Below the pieces are notes generated by a model. The model had not been told where the DNA came from, ran no database searches, and saw nothing but the letters and a program-made list of their open reading frames with translations. The position numbers were made by a program, and so were the translations under genes. From Pseudomonas entomophila L48 (GTDB lineage: Bacteria > Pseudomonadota > Gammaproteobacteria > Pseudomonadales > Pseudomonadaceae): DNA of 64,000 nucleotides. The stretch's first letter is position 1; each line of letters starts with the position of its first letter. Positions 8,621-17,279 of the stretch are shown here, piece after piece. Where the stretch lies: the NCBI RefSeq assembly GCF_000026105.1, contig NC_008027.1:3672501-3736500 (forward strand), read 5' to 3'.

Positions 8621-9338
8621 GCTACGGGTGTTCGCAGGCCCCAACGGCTCCGGAAAAAGCACCATCAAGGCCGACTTGCCGGCGGCGCTGACGCGCCTCT
8701 TCGTCAATGCTGACGACCTGGAACAAGAGGCGAAGTCCACCGGGTTCATCGACCTGGCACCTTTCGACATCGCCACCAGCCTGCCGGAACTGCTCTGGTT
8801 CCATACCGAGCACTATCTCATCCAAACCAAGCAGTTGACTGACCAGGCCCGGCAACTCACGCTTCTAGGCAGCAATGTCGACTACCGGGCCGTGCGAGTA
8901 AACTCGTACTTCGCCTCGGTGATCGCGGACTTCATCCGCCAACGCTTGCTGGATACAAACCAGAGCTTCACCTTCGAAAGCGTCATGTCGCACCCAAGCA
9001 AGATCGAATTCATGCGCCAGGCCCAGGCACGGGGCTATCGCACCTACCTCTACTTCGTCTCCACCGAAAACCCGCAGATCAACATCGAGCGGGTAGCCAT
9101 TCGCGTGCGTGCCGGAGGGCACCCGGTCAGGGACGACCTGGTACGCAGCCGCTACTACCGCTCGCTGGACCTGTTGCCAGAGGCCATCGCCGCCAGCCAC
9201 CGTGCATACGTGTTCGACAATTCCGGCCAGTGCGCTGTATGGCTGGCAGAGATCACGGCGGGCACGCAACTGGAGTACCGTAACGAAGAGATACCTGACT
9301 GGTTCTTCGAGCACTATGCCGATGTGGTGGAGCCTTGA
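8592..9338 (+). CDS. Zeta-toxin family P-loop kinase
   Basis: A 248-residue protein with a Walker A GPNGSGKST at about residues 16-24, followed by NADDLEQEA (candidate catalytic Asp) and FTFESVMSHPSKIEFMRQA, the layout of zeta/PezT kinases. Family members phosphorylate UDP-N-acetylglucosamine (or related nucleotides) and poison cell-wall synthesis unless bound by the antitoxin. It overlaps the upstream small gene by 29 nt. Tandem ATGs (8592/8595) start it. Some proteins with this signature are annotated only as AAA ATPases, so toxicity needs testing. Confidence 0.8.
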   Translation: MMARLTSVPRLRVFAGPNGSGKSTIKADLPAALTRLFVNADDLEQEAKSTGFIDLAPFDIATSLPELLWFHTEHYLIQTKQLTDQARQLTLLGSNVDYRAVRVNSYFASVIADFIRQRLLDTNQSFTFESVMSHPSKIEFMRQAQARGYRTYLYFVSTENPQINIERVAIRVRAGGHPVRDDLVRSRYYRSLDLLPEAIAASHRAYVFDNSGQCAVWLAEITAGTQLEYRNEEIPDWFFEHYADVVEP

Positions 9339-9450
9339 GAAAGCTACTTCATCTTGACTGCATGTACTTTACCAATGACAGTGCTGCACTTGATCCATAG
9401 CGCTTTTTCCAACACCTTCTTCCCCAACACTTCCAACACACACCACCAGC

Positions 9451-11643
9451 ATGAAGACACGCATGAGCACATTTGAATTCACGGATGATCGTCCCATTAC
9501 GAAAAGCGAACAAGATCTGCTTGGACGCACGGCGTTCGCCAGCAGCTTGGCACGCGCCATTTCAAACTGGAAGAATACCGAAAGTTTGGTCATAGCCCTC
9601 ACTGGTCCGTGGGGCTGCGGAAAAAGCTCAATCAAGAACCTCGTGATCGAAACACTCGACAATGACAAAAAACACGACATCATGGAATTCAACCCATGGG
9701 AGTGGAATGCTCAGGAAAAGCTCACAACTCTATTTTTTGATGAGGTCTCGCGAACCGTCGGCAGAAAAGACAAGAGCAAAGAAAGCAAGCAACTGGCCAA
9801 GGCGTTACGCCGCTATGGAAATCGACTTAAGACAACCGCAACGATTTTGGAGAAAACGTCAATTTTTCTCCCCCTGCTATTTTCTTCAGTTGCGTTCACA
9901 GCTCTGGCAACTTTTTTGAATAAGCCGGAGTGGATGAATTTCGCCGCAGCCACGGGTTTCATTTCCATCGCCACTGCACTGAGCGCCCCTTTGAAAAAGG
10001 TCGCCGCATTTCTCACTGGAAAATCCGAAGACCTTGAAAAAGACGCGAAAGAAAACGAGCTCACGCTCTATGAAATAAGGGCAGAAATTCGAACACTATT
10101 GGAAGCCAGAAACAAACCACTACTCATTATAATGGACGACATCGACCGTCTATCACCCGAACAGACACAACAGGTGTTTCAAGTCATCAAAAGCAACATG
10201 AACTTCCCAAATGTTGTTTTTCTGCTCCCATTCCAAAGAGACACCATCGAAGAGAACCTCAAGCGATCCGGCTTCAACGGCAGCTATCTCGACAAAATAA
10301 TCCAGGTCACATTCAACGCACCCACAATCCCCAAAGACAAGCTGCACGCCGTTCTGTTCGAAAAGCTCAATTCAATACTTACTGAAGAGCACCAGCTACA
10401 GGAAGGTTTCGACCACAACTACTGGAACTCCATTTTCAGAGAAGGCATCGAGCCATTTTTCAGAAGCCTGCGAGACGTCTACCGCTACCACTCGACCTTA
10501 TCATTCCATTGCGCATTGTTGCGCGGCTCCGACGTCGCCGAAGTCAATGCCATCGACCTCTTTGCACTGGAGTGCCTCCGCGTGTTTGCCCCACAGTCCT
10601 ATGACAAGCTGGCGCAGTGCAAGAAGGAGTTGACTACTCCCACTTCCCCGCAAAACAAAGACCATGTCACCTCGACACTCTCATCCATAGCGAACCTGGC
10701 CCCAGCTGAGTTCAAGGTTGCCGTAACAACCACTATAAAACTTCTATTCCCCTGTATTACCGGAACTACAAGCCGGCTCAGTTGGGCGCACAACTCTCGA
10801 GTCTGTCACCCTGAGATGTTCGCCCGATACTTCGAACTGTCCATCAACGAAGCCGACATTACAAACTCCTTCATCCAGAACCTGAGCACAAAAATAACTG
10901 ACACCCTCTATTTCTGCGACACGATCGCGCGCCACGGCGAACTGCAACAAAGAGATATCTTGGGCAAGCTAGCACTCAAGGTTAGTACTTTCCCACTGGA
11001 CAAATCTTCAAGTGTAATAAAAACCTTGCTGAGCGCTGGTGAACATATAGCCGTCGGCGAGTCCTCCTTTGTATCACTATCGGCAATCACCGAGCTAGCA
11101 GAATTGACGATTAGTTTCCTTCGCCGCATTGATGACAGCCAACAGCGTGAAAAAATATTCTTCAGCGAAATAGAAGAAACCAAGGCACTTTCCAGCCTCT
11201 GCGCACTTATAAACCTAGAAAAATCCGCCCATCACTCGAACAATATCATCCTCACGCCAAGCGTACTCAACAAATTATCTGATACCTTCAACACCATCGC
11301 CCTCGACATTGCCAACGATGACCCGGATGCCTTCCTCAAACATCGCAGATTTATAACTTTCATCGCGCAGCTGAACAAAACGAGCAATAGCGGCAGCACC
11401 TGGATAAGTAATGCCGTCAACAGTGTTGATCGATTCCTACTTTTCGCAGAGGCCATGATAGTAAAACGGACTACCTTTTCAAGTGGCATGACCAGAGAGC
11501 ACAACTCCATCGATAAATATTTGGTCAAGGAATTCATTGATTTTGATACCTGCCAGCACTGGATCTCTCGAACACTCAAACTTTACCCATATCGATTGAG
11601 TGATGAACCGATACGCCTGTTTCTGGAAACAATTAAAGAGTAG
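9451..11643 (+). CDS. KAP-family P-loop NTPase, membrane-anchored
   Basis: A 730-residue KAP NTPase. Walker A is TGPWGCGKSS at about residues 51-60. Two hydrophobic segments inserted in the P-loop domain at about 135-180 place it at the inner membrane. Walker B is LLIIMDDIDRLSPEQ near residue 228, followed by FLLPFQRDTIEENL. The C-terminal ~400 residues have no motif I recognise. The gene is clearly AT-richer than its neighbours, with A/T-ending codons, suggesting acquisition. Neither candidate start (9451, or ATG 9463) has a good ribosome binding site. KAP proteins occur in mobile islands and some are linked with phage defence; that role is an inference here. Confidence 0.85.
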   Translation: MKTRMSTFEFTDDRPITKSEQDLLGRTAFASSLARAISNWKNTESLVIALTGPWGCGKSSIKNLVIETLDNDKKHDIMEFNPWEWNAQEKLTTLFFDEVSRTVGRKDKSKESKQLAKALRRYGNRLKTTATILEKTSIFLPLLFSSVAFTALATFLNKPEWMNFAAATGFISIATALSAPLKKVAAFLTGKSEDLEKDAKENELTLYEIRAEIRTLLEARNKPLLIIMDDIDRLSPEQTQQVFQVIKSNMNFPNVVFLLPFQRDTIEENLKRSGFNGSYLDKIIQVTFNAPTIPKDKLHAVLFEKLNSILTEEHQLQEGFDHNYWNSIFREGIEPFFRSLRDVYRYHSTLSFHCALLRGSDVAEVNAIDLFALECLRVFAPQSYDKLAQCKKELTTPTSPQNKDHVTSTLSSIANLAPAEFKVAVTTTIKLLFPCITGTTSRLSWAHNSRVCHPEMFARYFELSINEADITNSFIQNLSTKITDTLYFCDTIARHGELQQRDILGKLALKVSTFPLDKSSSVIKTLLSAGEHIAVGESSFVSLSAITELAELTISFLRRIDDSQQREKIFFSEIEETKALSSLCALINLEKSAHHSNNIILTPSVLNKLSDTFNTIALDIANDDPDAFLKHRRFITFIAQLNKTSNSGSTWISNAVNSVDRFLLFAEAMIVKRTTFSSGMTREHNSIDKYLVKEFIDFDTCQHWISRTLKLYPYRLSDEPIRLFLETIKE

Positions 11644-11644
11644 C

Positions 11645-11687
11645 TTTCATACCCGGTCACCACGCACATCAGGTACCGGTATGAAAA
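11645..11687 (+). terminator. Imperfect inverted repeat after the KAP gene
   Basis: TTTCATACC(C)GGT is mirrored by ACCGGTATGAAA about 18 nt later, immediately after the KAP stop. It is probably a terminator for the AT-rich insert. The remaining ~170 nt to the sfnR stop holds nothing I can assign. Confidence 0.45.
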
Positions 11688-11856
11688 ATGCCTGTACGAA
11701 GGCCAGGCAAAGCGAACCGGGGTGAGGGAGCGCTACTGGACTAACCGATCCTTCCGAGCCCCGTTTCAATACAGTGTTGGCAAGTGCGAATGAGTTTCGT
11801 GCAGCGCCTAGCCCCTGTCAGGCCCTTGAATAGGCTAATTGCCCTCTTCAACCGAC

Positions 11857-12918
11857 TTAGCTGGATTTCAACTCCCCGATTTTCTCCAACCGCGCCCGCA
11901 CAATATTCCGGCTGATGTTCAGCAACCGCCCAGTCTGCAACTGATTCCCATGGCAGTACCGATACGCCGAGCGAAACACCGTTTCCTCGATATGCTCGTA
12001 CAGGTCCGGCAGGTTCTGCTCGAACAACGCCAGCAACGCACTCTCCAAGCTTACCGGTGCCGTACTGGCAACGGCCGGCAACGCCGCCACTTCCCCATAG
12101 CCCACCGCCTGCGGGCGCATATCCACCAGGTGCAGGTCGGCTGGCGCCACCTGCTGCTGGCGGCACACCAACAAGGCATGGTGGATGGCGTTCTCCAGCT
12201 CGCGGATGTTCCCCGGCCAGCTGTGCGCCAGCAATTTGCGTTCGGCGTCCGGGCTCAAGGTCGCACGCTCGTAGCCCAGCCGCCGGCAATGCTCCTCGAT
12301 GAAAAACTCCGCCAACGGCAGGATGTCGCCTGGCCGCTCACGCAGCGGCGGCAGGCGGATGGTGGCCACGTGCAGCCGGTAGAACAGGTCCTCGCGAAAG
12401 TGCCCCGCCACCACAGCATCGGCGAGGTTGACGTTGGTCGCCGCCACCAGCCGCACATTGATCGGGATCGGTGTGCGCGAGCCGAGGCGCACCACCTCGC
12501 GCTCCTGTAGCACACGCAGCAGCTTCACCTGCATGTTCAACGGCAAGTCGCCGATCTCGTCGAGGAACAGCGTCCCGCCGTTGGCCGCCTCGAACCAGCC
12601 GGCCTTGTTGGAGGTGGCGCCGGTGAAGGCGCCTTTCTCGTGGCCGAACAGCTCGCTCTCCACCAGGGTTTCGGCAAAGGCACCGCAGTTCACCGCCACG
12701 AAGGGTTCGCGATGACGCCGGCTGAGGGTGTGGATGTGACGGGCGACCAACTCCTTGCCGGTACCGGTCTCCCCAATGATCAGGGTGTTGGCTTCACTGG
12801 GTGCCAGGCGCTCGATACGGCTGAGCAACTCCTGGGAGCGTGGGTCCTTGAACACGAGCACGGTGGCGCGCACGGATTTGGTCAGCTCGCGGGCATGGGG
12901 ATGGGTGATCAGCGACAT
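11857..12918 (-). CDS. sfnR: Sigma-54-dependent activator, SfnR type
   Basis: An enhancer-binding protein with no N-terminal sensor domain. Walker A GETGTGKE and the sigma-54 loop GAFTGA are present, Walker B is [12 protein letters not shown], and a Fis-type HTH ends the protein ([19 protein letters not shown]). This sensorless layout matches SfnR of P. putida, the CysB-controlled activator of organosulfur-use genes under sulfate starvation. I chose the ATG at 12918 because AGGA lies about 8 nt upstream; the ATG at 12951 has its GGAGG after it. Six -24/-12 promoters in this window are its natural candidate targets. With no sensor domain, control is probably at the level of its own transcription. 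Confidence 0.85.
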   Translation of the reverse strand: MSLITHPHARELTKSVRATVLVFKDPRSQELLSRIERLAPSEANTLIIGETGTGKELVARHIHTLSRRHREPFVAVNCGAFAETLVESELFGHEKGAFTGATSNKAGWFEAANGGTLFLDEIGDLPLNMQVKLLRVLQEREVVRLGSRTPIPINVRLVAATNVNLADAVVAGHFREDLFYRLHVATIRLPPLRERPGDILPLAEFFIEEHCRRLGYERATLSPDAERKLLAHSWPGNIRELENAIHHALLVCRQQQVAPADLHLVDMRPQAVGYGEVAALPAVASTAPVSLESALLALFEQNLPDLYEHIEETVFRSAYRYCHGNQLQTGRLLNISRNIVRARLEKIGELKSS

Positions 12919-13036
12919 GGGGGCATTCCTGGCAATTGTGCGCGCCTCCATAGTGCATGAAACAATTTAGACCGAAAAATTATTAATAAATATTTATATA
13001 TTCGATTTGAGAATATTTAAAAACCAGCAGCCCGAC

Positions 13037-13049
13037 TGCTGCTGGAGCA
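13037..13049 (+). promoter_or_regulatory. Candidate SfnR upstream site, imperfect
   Basis: TGCTG-CTG-GAGCA, one mismatch from the TGCTG-N3-CAGCA palindrome seen before other sigma-54 promoters here. The surrounding GCCCGACTGCTGC is shared with the site near 24391. It lies about 130 nt upstream of the -24 element. Confidence 0.4.
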
Positions 13050-13164
13050 ACAGCCAGTCAACACCGTCTTGCGTGGGCATCAGCACCACGAGCGCGGCGA
13101 GCAGGCTGGCAATGTCGACTGCAGGCCCCGTCACACAAGGCCTACAGCGTTCCCCAAGGTACCC

Positions 13165-13180
13165 TGGCATGCATTTCGCT
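13165..13180 (+). promoter_or_regulatory. Sigma-54 (-24/-12) promoter
   Basis: TGGCATGCATTTCGCT: GG at 13166-13167 and GC at 13178-13179 with exactly 10 nt between. It is placed to start a transcript about 55 nt before the binding-protein ATG at 13245. The -12 element is TCGC rather than TTGC. Confidence 0.65.
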
Positions 13181-13244
13181 CCTGCCTGGCAAACGCCTGG
13201 GCCGCTCAAACGTGCGGTCTGCACACTGTCAGGAGCTGAACATC

Positions 13245-14312
13245 ATGAAGACTATCTGGCGCCACAGCCTGGCCCTGCTCGGGCTGCTACTGAGCCTCGC
13301 GTCCTGGGCCAGCGAGCCTCCCAAATCCGTGCGCATTGCCATCGTCGCGTTCACCCAGGGTGGCGCTCCGGTTTTCGGCGGCATCCCAGGGCGAGTGATC
13401 GAGGACGGCTGGCTTGCCCAGCAACTCCAGCAACGCGGTATCCAGCTCGACTGGGTGGCCCTGCCCCACGCCGGCGCTGGCCCGCAGATCAACGAAGGCT
13501 TCAGCAACGACAGCCTGGACTTCGCGGTACGCGGCGACCTGCCATCGGTGATCGCCGGGGCCGGCAATGTCCCCGGCAAACTGGTCGTGCCTGGCGGCAG
13601 CGGCAACAACGTGTACCTGGTGGTGCCGGCCAACTCCACGGTACGCAGCATCCAGGACCTCAAGGGCAAGCGCCTGGCCCTGCATCGGGGGCGGCCGTGG
13701 GAGTTCGCCTTCAGCAACTTCCTGCAAAGCCAGGGGCTGCAGCTGACCGACTTCAAGATCGCCAACCTCAACCCACAGGTCGGCGCGGCCGCCGTGTCGG
13801 CGGGCAAGGTGGATGCCGCCGTGCTGCTCAGCGAGGCCTATGCCCTCGAGGACAAGGGCGTGGCCCGCATCCTCTGGTCGACCAAGCAGGGCGCCAACGA
13901 CTGGCGGCTGGTCTCCGACCTGTGGGGCACCGACCGCTTCATCGAACAACACGCCGACATCACCCAACTGGTGGCCACCGCCTGGGTCAAGGCGGCGTGG
14001 TGGATTTCCCAGGAGCAGAACCGCGACGGCTACTACGCCTTGTCCTCCCGCGCCGGCGTCGCCGAGAGCGTGCTGCGCCGTGACGACCAGGACGATCCGG
14101 TGGCCTGGAAGGCGCGCTGGGCGCCGAAGAGCGACGCCCAACTCAAGGCCCACTACCAGGCGCTGGCCCGCTATGCCCTGGACAATCGCCTGATCCGCAC
14201 GCCCTACGCCATCGACGATGACCTGGCCACCGGCTTCACCCGCCAGGCGCTGCAGGACCTGCAACTGACCCATTACTGGCCGTCGCTCGACGCCCAGCTC
14301 AGCCAACACTGA
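13245..14312 (+). CDS. Periplasmic binding protein, SsuA-like
   Basis: A 355-residue sulfonate/nitrate/taurine-type binding protein. The signal peptide is clear (basic start, LALLGLLLSLASWASE). The mature part carries VRGDLPSVIAGA, LKGKRLALHRGRPWEFAFSNFL and GKVDAAVLLSEAYAL, typical of the SsuA/TauA fold. The ATG follows AGGAG by 9 nt. It is first gene of an operon with a lipase (13-nt gap) and an SsuD-like monooxygenase (15-nt gap), behind a sigma-54 promoter. No permease or ATPase is adjacent; the three-gene importer at 39353-41663 is its likely partner. Confidence 0.85.
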   Translation: MKTIWRHSLALLGLLLSLASWASEPPKSVRIAIVAFTQGGAPVFGGIPGRVIEDGWLAQQLQQRGIQLDWVALPHAGAGPQINEGFSNDSLDFAVRGDLPSVIAGAGNVPGKLVVPGGSGNNVYLVVPANSTVRSIQDLKGKRLALHRGRPWEFAFSNFLQSQGLQLTDFKIANLNPQVGAAAVSAGKVDAAVLLSEAYALEDKGVARILWSTKQGANDWRLVSDLWGTDRFIEQHADITQLVATAWVKAAWWISQEQNRDGYYALSSRAGVAESVLRRDDQDDPVAWKARWAPKSDAQLKAHYQALARYALDNRLIRTPYAIDDDLATGFTRQALQDLQLTHYWPSLDAQLSQH

Positions 14313-14325
14313 CAGAGAACCCTCC

Positions 14326-15549
14326 ATGAAGCTGCCTGCCTCACTCACCCTGGGCCTGACCGCCCTGGCACTGTCGATAGGTGCCGTCGCCGCCGACACC
14401 TTTGCGCCCAAGCCCGACCCGCAACAAGGCGATGGCCGGGTCTCGGCGTTCTACACCTGGAGCAAGGCCATCCCGGCCGCGCCCGGCAAGCTGCTGCGCA
14501 GCGAACCGCTGGACCCGGCCCTGAGCCTGCCCAACGCGGCCAGCGCCCAGCGCATCCTCTACACCTCGCTGGACGGCATCGATGGCAAGACGCCGATCGT
14601 GGTCTCCGGCGCGCTGTTCATCCCCAAGGGCAAGGCACCCGCCGGTGGCTGGCCAGTGGCGAGCTGGGGCCATGGCACGGTGGGCGTCGCCGATATCTGC
14701 GCACCGTCCTGGGCCGGGCGCTCATACCGCGATGTGCAGTACCTCGACCGCTGGCTCGACGAGGGCTATGCGATCGTCGCTACCGACTACCAGGGCCTCG
14801 GCGTGCCGGGTGGCCACCCGCTGCTGAACAACCGCATGGCGGCCTACGGCATCCTCGACGCGGCGCGGGCGGTGGTCGCCGGCGTGCCGGGGCTGGCCAA
14901 CAAGGTGCTGATCGTCGGCCAGTCCCAAGGCGGGGCTGGGGCGTTCGCGGCGGGCGCCTATGCGGCCACCTATGCACCGGACCTCGGCGTGAAGGGCAGT
15001 ATCGGCACCGGGGTGATCTACACGATTGGCGCCAAGAACGTCGGCGAGCAGGATCCGGACAAGGTCGACCCGTCGCTGGCCTACGGTTTCTACACCTTGC
15101 TGGCAGCGCAGCAGTACGACCCAAGCATCGACCCGCGCGACTTCTACACCGCCAAAGCCCTGCCGCTGTTCGAGCAGGCACGCAGCAGCTGCCTGTCGTC
15201 GCTGGTCAGCGACGTGGTCGGCACCGGCCTGACCCCGGCCAATGCCAGGAAGGACTACCAGGGCAACCAGCTCGAAGCCTGGCAGGCCCAGGTGTCGTAC
15301 CCGACCCTCAAGCTCGCGCAGCCGATCTTCATCGGCACCGGCGCCGAGGACAAGACCCCCGCCGCCAGCACCCAGGTGGCCCTGATGCAGGACGCCTGCA
15401 AAGCCGGTTCCGTGGTCCAGGGCCACCTGTACAAGGGCCTGGGCCATAGCGAGACGGTCAATGCCTCGCTGAAGGATTCCATCCCCTTCGCCCGCCAGGT
15501 CATCAGCGGCCAGCCCGTCACCCCCAACTGCAATCCCAGCGTCCAGTAA
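14326..15549 (+). CDS. Secreted lipase/esterase (LIP family alpha/beta hydrolase)
   Basis: A 407-residue protein with a signal peptide (LTLGLTALALSIGAVAA) and the secretory-lipase fold. The nucleophile elbow is GQSQGG (about residues 197-202), preceded by SWGHGTVGVADIC. An acid and a base, GAEDKTP and KGLGHSETV, lie near the C-terminus, giving a plausible Ser-Asp/Glu-His triad. Sitting between a sulfonate-type binding protein and an SsuD-type monooxygenase, it may release a sulfur-containing acid from an ester outside the cytoplasm. That substrate idea is inference; the family is known for lipid and phenolic esters. Confidence 0.85.
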   Translation: MKLPASLTLGLTALALSIGAVAADTFAPKPDPQQGDGRVSAFYTWSKAIPAAPGKLLRSEPLDPALSLPNAASAQRILYTSLDGIDGKTPIVVSGALFIPKGKAPAGGWPVASWGHGTVGVADICAPSWAGRSYRDVQYLDRWLDEGYAIVATDYQGLGVPGGHPLLNNRMAAYGILDAARAVVAGVPGLANKVLIVGQSQGGAGAFAAGAYAATYAPDLGVKGSIGTGVIYTIGAKNVGEQDPDKVDPSLAYGFYTLLAAQQYDPSIDPRDFYTAKALPLFEQARSSCLSSLVSDVVGTGLTPANARKDYQGNQLEAWQAQVSYPTLKLAQPIFIGTGAEDKTPAASTQVALMQDACKAGSVVQGHLYKGLGHSETVNASLKDSIPFARQVISGQPVTPNCNPSVQ

Positions 15550-15564
15550 GCCAGGAGCACCACC

Positions 15565-16716
15565 ATGAGCCTCGAATTCTTCACCCGCCTGCCACTGCAC
15601 GGCGAAACCCAGTTCCTCCCGGGCGACCCGCGCAACCGCGGCGACTGGCACGCCGGCGGCCCCAGCACCGGCGCGGTGTCCGGCTTCGCCGTGGGCGATC
15701 ACTTCAGCTACATCGACTACCTCGGCCAAGTGGCCAGAGCTGCCGAAATCAATGGTTTCGGCGGCGCCCTGATGGTCAACGCGCCCTCCGGCGAGGAGCC
15801 GTGGACGGTGTGCTCGCTGCTGGCCCGCGAGACCCGCACGCTGAAGTTCGTCACCGCCTTCCAGCCCTATCACTACACGCCCTGGGTCGCGGTGCAGCAG
15901 GCCGCCACCTACCAGCGCGCCACCGGCAACCGCCTGGTGTGGAACATCATCAATGGCGGCTCGGACGCCATCCAGCGCCAGGTCGGCGACTTCGAGGGGC
16001 ACGATGAGCGCTACACCCGCGCCACCGAGTTCATGGATGTGGTGCGCGGTTACTGGCACAACGACAACTTCCACTACGAAGGCCGCTACTACCGCGCCGA
16101 GGGCGGTGGCCTGCGCGGGCCGCTGAAGAAGGCCGAACTGCCGCTGATCTGCACTGCCGGCTCTTCGCAGGCGGCCCGCGAATTCGCCGCCAAGCATGCC
16201 GACTTCTACCTAATGCGCGCCGAGCATCCTGACGAAATCGCCGCGTTGATTGCCGATATCCGTGCCCGAGCCTTGAAACATGGGCGCACCGACATCCGCT
16301 TCGGGTTGTCCATCGACGTCATCACCCGCGACACCGAGGCGGCGGCCCTGGCCGAAGCCAAGCGCTTCTTCGACGAAGGCGTGGCCAAGGGCACGGTCCA
16401 GGCCCGTGCCGCCCACGCCGGGCTGCGCACAGCGCGCAAGCTGAGCTATGAGCACGAATACGCCAACCAGGGCGAGGCGCCTGCCTTCGACGACTTCTTC
16501 ATCCACCCCAACGTCTGGACCGGCTTCGGCTACATCGGCATCCCGCCAGGTTGCGCATTGGTTGGCAGCCATGAAAACGTGGTGGCGCGGATCCGCGAAT
16601 ACCACGCCATCGGCATCGGCCTGTTCTTCCTCGCCGGCTACCCGCACCTGGAAGAGGCCTATCGCATTGGCGAGCACATCCTCCCGCACTTTCGCGGCGA
16701 ACGCGCCTCCCTCTGA
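15565..16716 (+). CDS. FMNH2-dependent sulfonate monooxygenase, SsuD-like (LLM class)
   Basis: A 383-residue luciferase-like monooxygenase of SsuD length. The N-terminus (FFTRLPLHGETQF) and C-terminus (LVGSHENVVARIREY, GYPHLEEAYRIGEH) follow SsuD closely. Such enzymes use FMNH2 and O2 to turn a sulfonate into an aldehyde plus sulfite. No flavin reductase gene (SsuE) is nearby, so one encoded elsewhere must supply FMNH2. It ends the binding protein-lipase operon. A 20-odd residue insertion around WHAGGPSTGAVSG separates it from true SsuD, so the substrate may differ. Confidence 0.87.
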   Translation: MSLEFFTRLPLHGETQFLPGDPRNRGDWHAGGPSTGAVSGFAVGDHFSYIDYLGQVARAAEINGFGGALMVNAPSGEEPWTVCSLLARETRTLKFVTAFQPYHYTPWVAVQQAATYQRATGNRLVWNIINGGSDAIQRQVGDFEGHDERYTRATEFMDVVRGYWHNDNFHYEGRYYRAEGGGLRGPLKKAELPLICTAGSSQAAREFAAKHADFYLMRAEHPDEIAALIADIRARALKHGRTDIRFGLSIDVITRDTEAAALAEAKRFFDEGVAKGTVQARAAHAGLRTARKLSYEHEYANQGEAPAFDDFFIHPNVWTGFGYIGIPPGCALVGSHENVVARIREYHAIGIGLFFLAGYPHLEEAYRIGEHILPHFRGERASL

Positions 16717-16730
16717 TTTCTCACGACCTC

Positions 16731-16815
16731 TGTAGGAGCGGCTTCAGCCGCGATCACCCGCGAAGCGGGTGCCGGGCAACGCGTGGTCTGCATCGCGGCT
16801 AAAGCCGCTCCGACA
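16731..16815. repeat. Paired REP elements overlapping the end of the GFA gene
   Basis: Nearly the same 85-nt inverted REP pair as at 3996-4080. The right arm reads CTCCGACA instead of CTCCTACA, and it overlaps the last codons of the leftward GFA gene. Confidence 0.9.
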
Positions 16816-17200
16816 GGGCGAGCGGGCCAATTTTCCACCAGCGGGGACGGGACGAAACGAAGGAGTGGTAGGCCGGGCGCAGCGCTTGCTCGCCCTTGGC
16901 GTCGAAGCACCCCAACAGCAACCCGACGGTAGGCGCATCGTCTATCGCGCCCAGGCTGCTGCCGCAGGTCGAGCAGAATGCGCGGCTGGACTGCGCTGAG
17001 GCCCGGTACAGGGCCGGCAAGCCACCCTCGCCGACCCACTCCACGGCCTCCTTGTCGAACTCCACCCAGCACAGCGTCAGGCCGCCCGAATGGCGTTGGC
17101 ACATGCCGCAGGAGCACGTGTGGGGAAACCGTGGTTCGCCCTTGGCAATGAAGCGGATGCGGCCGCACAGGCAGCCGCCTTTGTAACGGATGGTTTTCAT
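16799..17200 (-). CDS. GFA/CENP-V family zinc-binding protein
   Basis: A 133-residue protein with the GFA cysteine pattern: GGCLCG near the start, CSCGMC in the middle and FCSTCGS in the second half, expected to bind structural and catalytic zinc. The family was named for glutathione-formaldehyde adducts, though that activity is disputed. Formaldehyde or other aldehydes are by-products of sulfonate oxygenation, so a carbonyl-handling role fits the setting (inference). Its last six codons lie inside a REP element. It is 79 nt downstream of the aldolase gene and probably cotranscribed with it. Confidence 0.82.
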   Translation of the reverse strand: MKTIRYKGGCLCGRIRFIAKGEPRFPHTCSCGMCQRHSGGLTLCWVEFDKEAVEWVGEGGLPALYRASAQSSRAFCSTCGSSLGAIDDAPTVGLLLGCFDAKGEQALRPAYHSFVSSRPRWWKIGPLALSERL

Positions 17201-17279
17201 CAGGCATTTCCTTGGCTACCGCCGCCTCGTACAGCGCACGGAAAATGTATCTCTCGCCGCGGAAATTGCCAGTGACGAA

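Larger units (their letters stand above)
12919..13244. promoter_or_regulatory. Divergent regulatory region, sfnR / binding-protein operon
   Basis: A very AT-rich tract (about 12965-13020) lies directly upstream of sfnR and probably contains its promoter and a CysB-type site (inferred; CysB sites are AT-rich). Next come a CAGCAG-N5-CTGCTG palindrome (about 13025-13041) and, facing right, a -24/-12 promoter at 13165-13180. No gene seen. Confidence 0.5.
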
